A stretch of DNA of 64,000 nucleotides from assembly GCA_039962225.1 (NCBI GenBank), contig JAMPKV010000018.1, positions 1-64,000 of the forward strand. Direction: 5' to 3'. The stretch comes from Microcoleus sp. AS-A8 (GTDB lineage: Bacteria > Cyanobacteriota > Cyanobacteriia > Cyanobacteriales > Coleofasciculaceae). Of the stretch, positions 63,641 to 64,000 are shown piece after piece. Below the pieces are notes generated by a model. That model did not search any database and had not been told where the DNA came from. It saw nothing but the letters and a program-made list of their open reading frames with translations. Each line of letters starts with the position of its first letter. Within the stretch, counting starts at the first letter, position 1. Position numbers and translations under genes: made by a program.

Positions 63641-64000
63641 ATGGCTTGGTTCACACACACCTCACGCTTCACCCTGCTGGCTTTAGCTTTAACGCTAGGC
63701 ACGCCCTTCCCTATCTCAGCTCAGCCAACGAATTCTTCATCCCTTGGCAGCCAACTCGAAAGTTCCTTCCGTGTACCGAGTCGAGGGCTTCCCGATAATC
63801 GGCAAGGTGGAGCAAGCCGGGGACCCTGCTTTACGGACGAACGGAAACTGACGGCGTTGGTTCCAGTTGCCGGAGGCGAGACGACGGCTGAGTATCCGAC
63901 CGTTTTTTGGTACATGCCTAGGATGTCTGCTCTGGCAAAAGGTGACCAGGGAGCAGCACCAGCACCGGAATTGGAGTTTACCCTGAGAGATGCCAACGAG
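63641..64000 (+). CDS. DUF928 exported protein, cut at the window end
   Basis: The frame is open from ATG 63641 to the last base, giving 120 residues. A signal peptide (1-29, ending near ISA/QPT) is followed by the DUF928 start: RQGGASRGPCFTDERKLTALVPVAGGETTAEYPTVFWYMPRM. DUF928 proteins are cyanobacterial, exported and often neighbours of CHAT or CHASE2 proteins; their function is unknown. The C-terminal half is beyond the window. No ribosome binding site is strong, so the start rests on the signal peptide. Confidence 0.85.
   Translation, partial: MAWFTHTSRFTLLALALTLGTPFPISAQPTNSSSLGSQLESSFRVPSRGLPDNRQGGASRGPCFTDERKLTALVPVAGGETTAEYPTVFWYMPRMSALAKGDQGAAPAPELEFTLRDANE

Overview
The window reads as chromosome from a filamentous, non-marine-picoplankton type cyanobacterium (Coleofasciculus/Microcoleus/Moorea-like by gene style; this placement is inference). 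The evidence is a desA-type acyl-lipid desaturase, a Ycf23 homologue, a three-POTRA cyanobacterial Omp85, DUF3611 and DUF928 proteins, abundant HIP1 octamers (GCGATCGC, for example at 351, 382 and 591), heptameric tandem repeats, and many WD40, Ser/Thr-kinase and hybrid histidine-kinase genes. No rRNA, tRNA, CRISPR array, transposase or prophage was recognised.

Layout. 1-4.7 kb: the tail of a cut gene, an AraC-type relic, a candidate small RNA, a membrane methyltransferase, desA and a Ser/Thr kinase. 4.9-13 kb: ycf23, a DegT aminotransferase, a FetB-like permease, a cytochrome P450, a 260-bp palindromic element, and a three-gene minus-strand unit (DUF2809, transaldolase-like, glutathionyl-hydroquinone reductase-like). 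13.4-23.4 kb: a 1213-residue NB-ARC/WD40 protein, MltA, a YedY-like molybdoenzyme with its cytochrome b, a repeat-containing lipoprotein, an ECF sigma/anti-sigma pair and a PRC-barrel protein. 23.4-31.4 kb: smc, a small XRE regulator with a perfect inverted-repeat operator candidate, two small cyanobacterial proteins and a large secreted zinc metalloprotease. 31.7-40.2 kb: a signalling island with two class III nucleotide cyclases tail to tail, one of them a response regulator directly behind a 1823-residue kinase/ATPase/GAF/histidine-kinase protein. 40.6-48.7 kb: an LpxB-related protein, Omp85, a 16-copy heptamer array, a Uma2 protein, DUF3611, a gene relic and another Ser/Thr kinase. 49.5-54 kb: a three-gene phosphorelay operon. 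54.2-64 kb: an M1 aminopeptidase with HEAT repeats, a methyltransferase, an FdhF/YdeP-like molybdoenzyme, hisA, a propeller/transglutaminase protein and the start of a DUF928 gene.

Two themes stand out. First, signalling density: four proteins with kinase or histidine-kinase modules, six receiver or cyclase modules and an NB-ARC protein lie in about 40 kb, with a likely phosphorelay-to-cAMP link at 33-40 kb. Second, the genome carries several families of small palindromic or heptameric repeats, and copies lie in frame inside smc, the giant kinase (twice), a hybrid histidine kinase and the M1 aminopeptidase, where they are translated as short inserts.

Functions come from motif and family recognition by eye; no alignment or database search was run.
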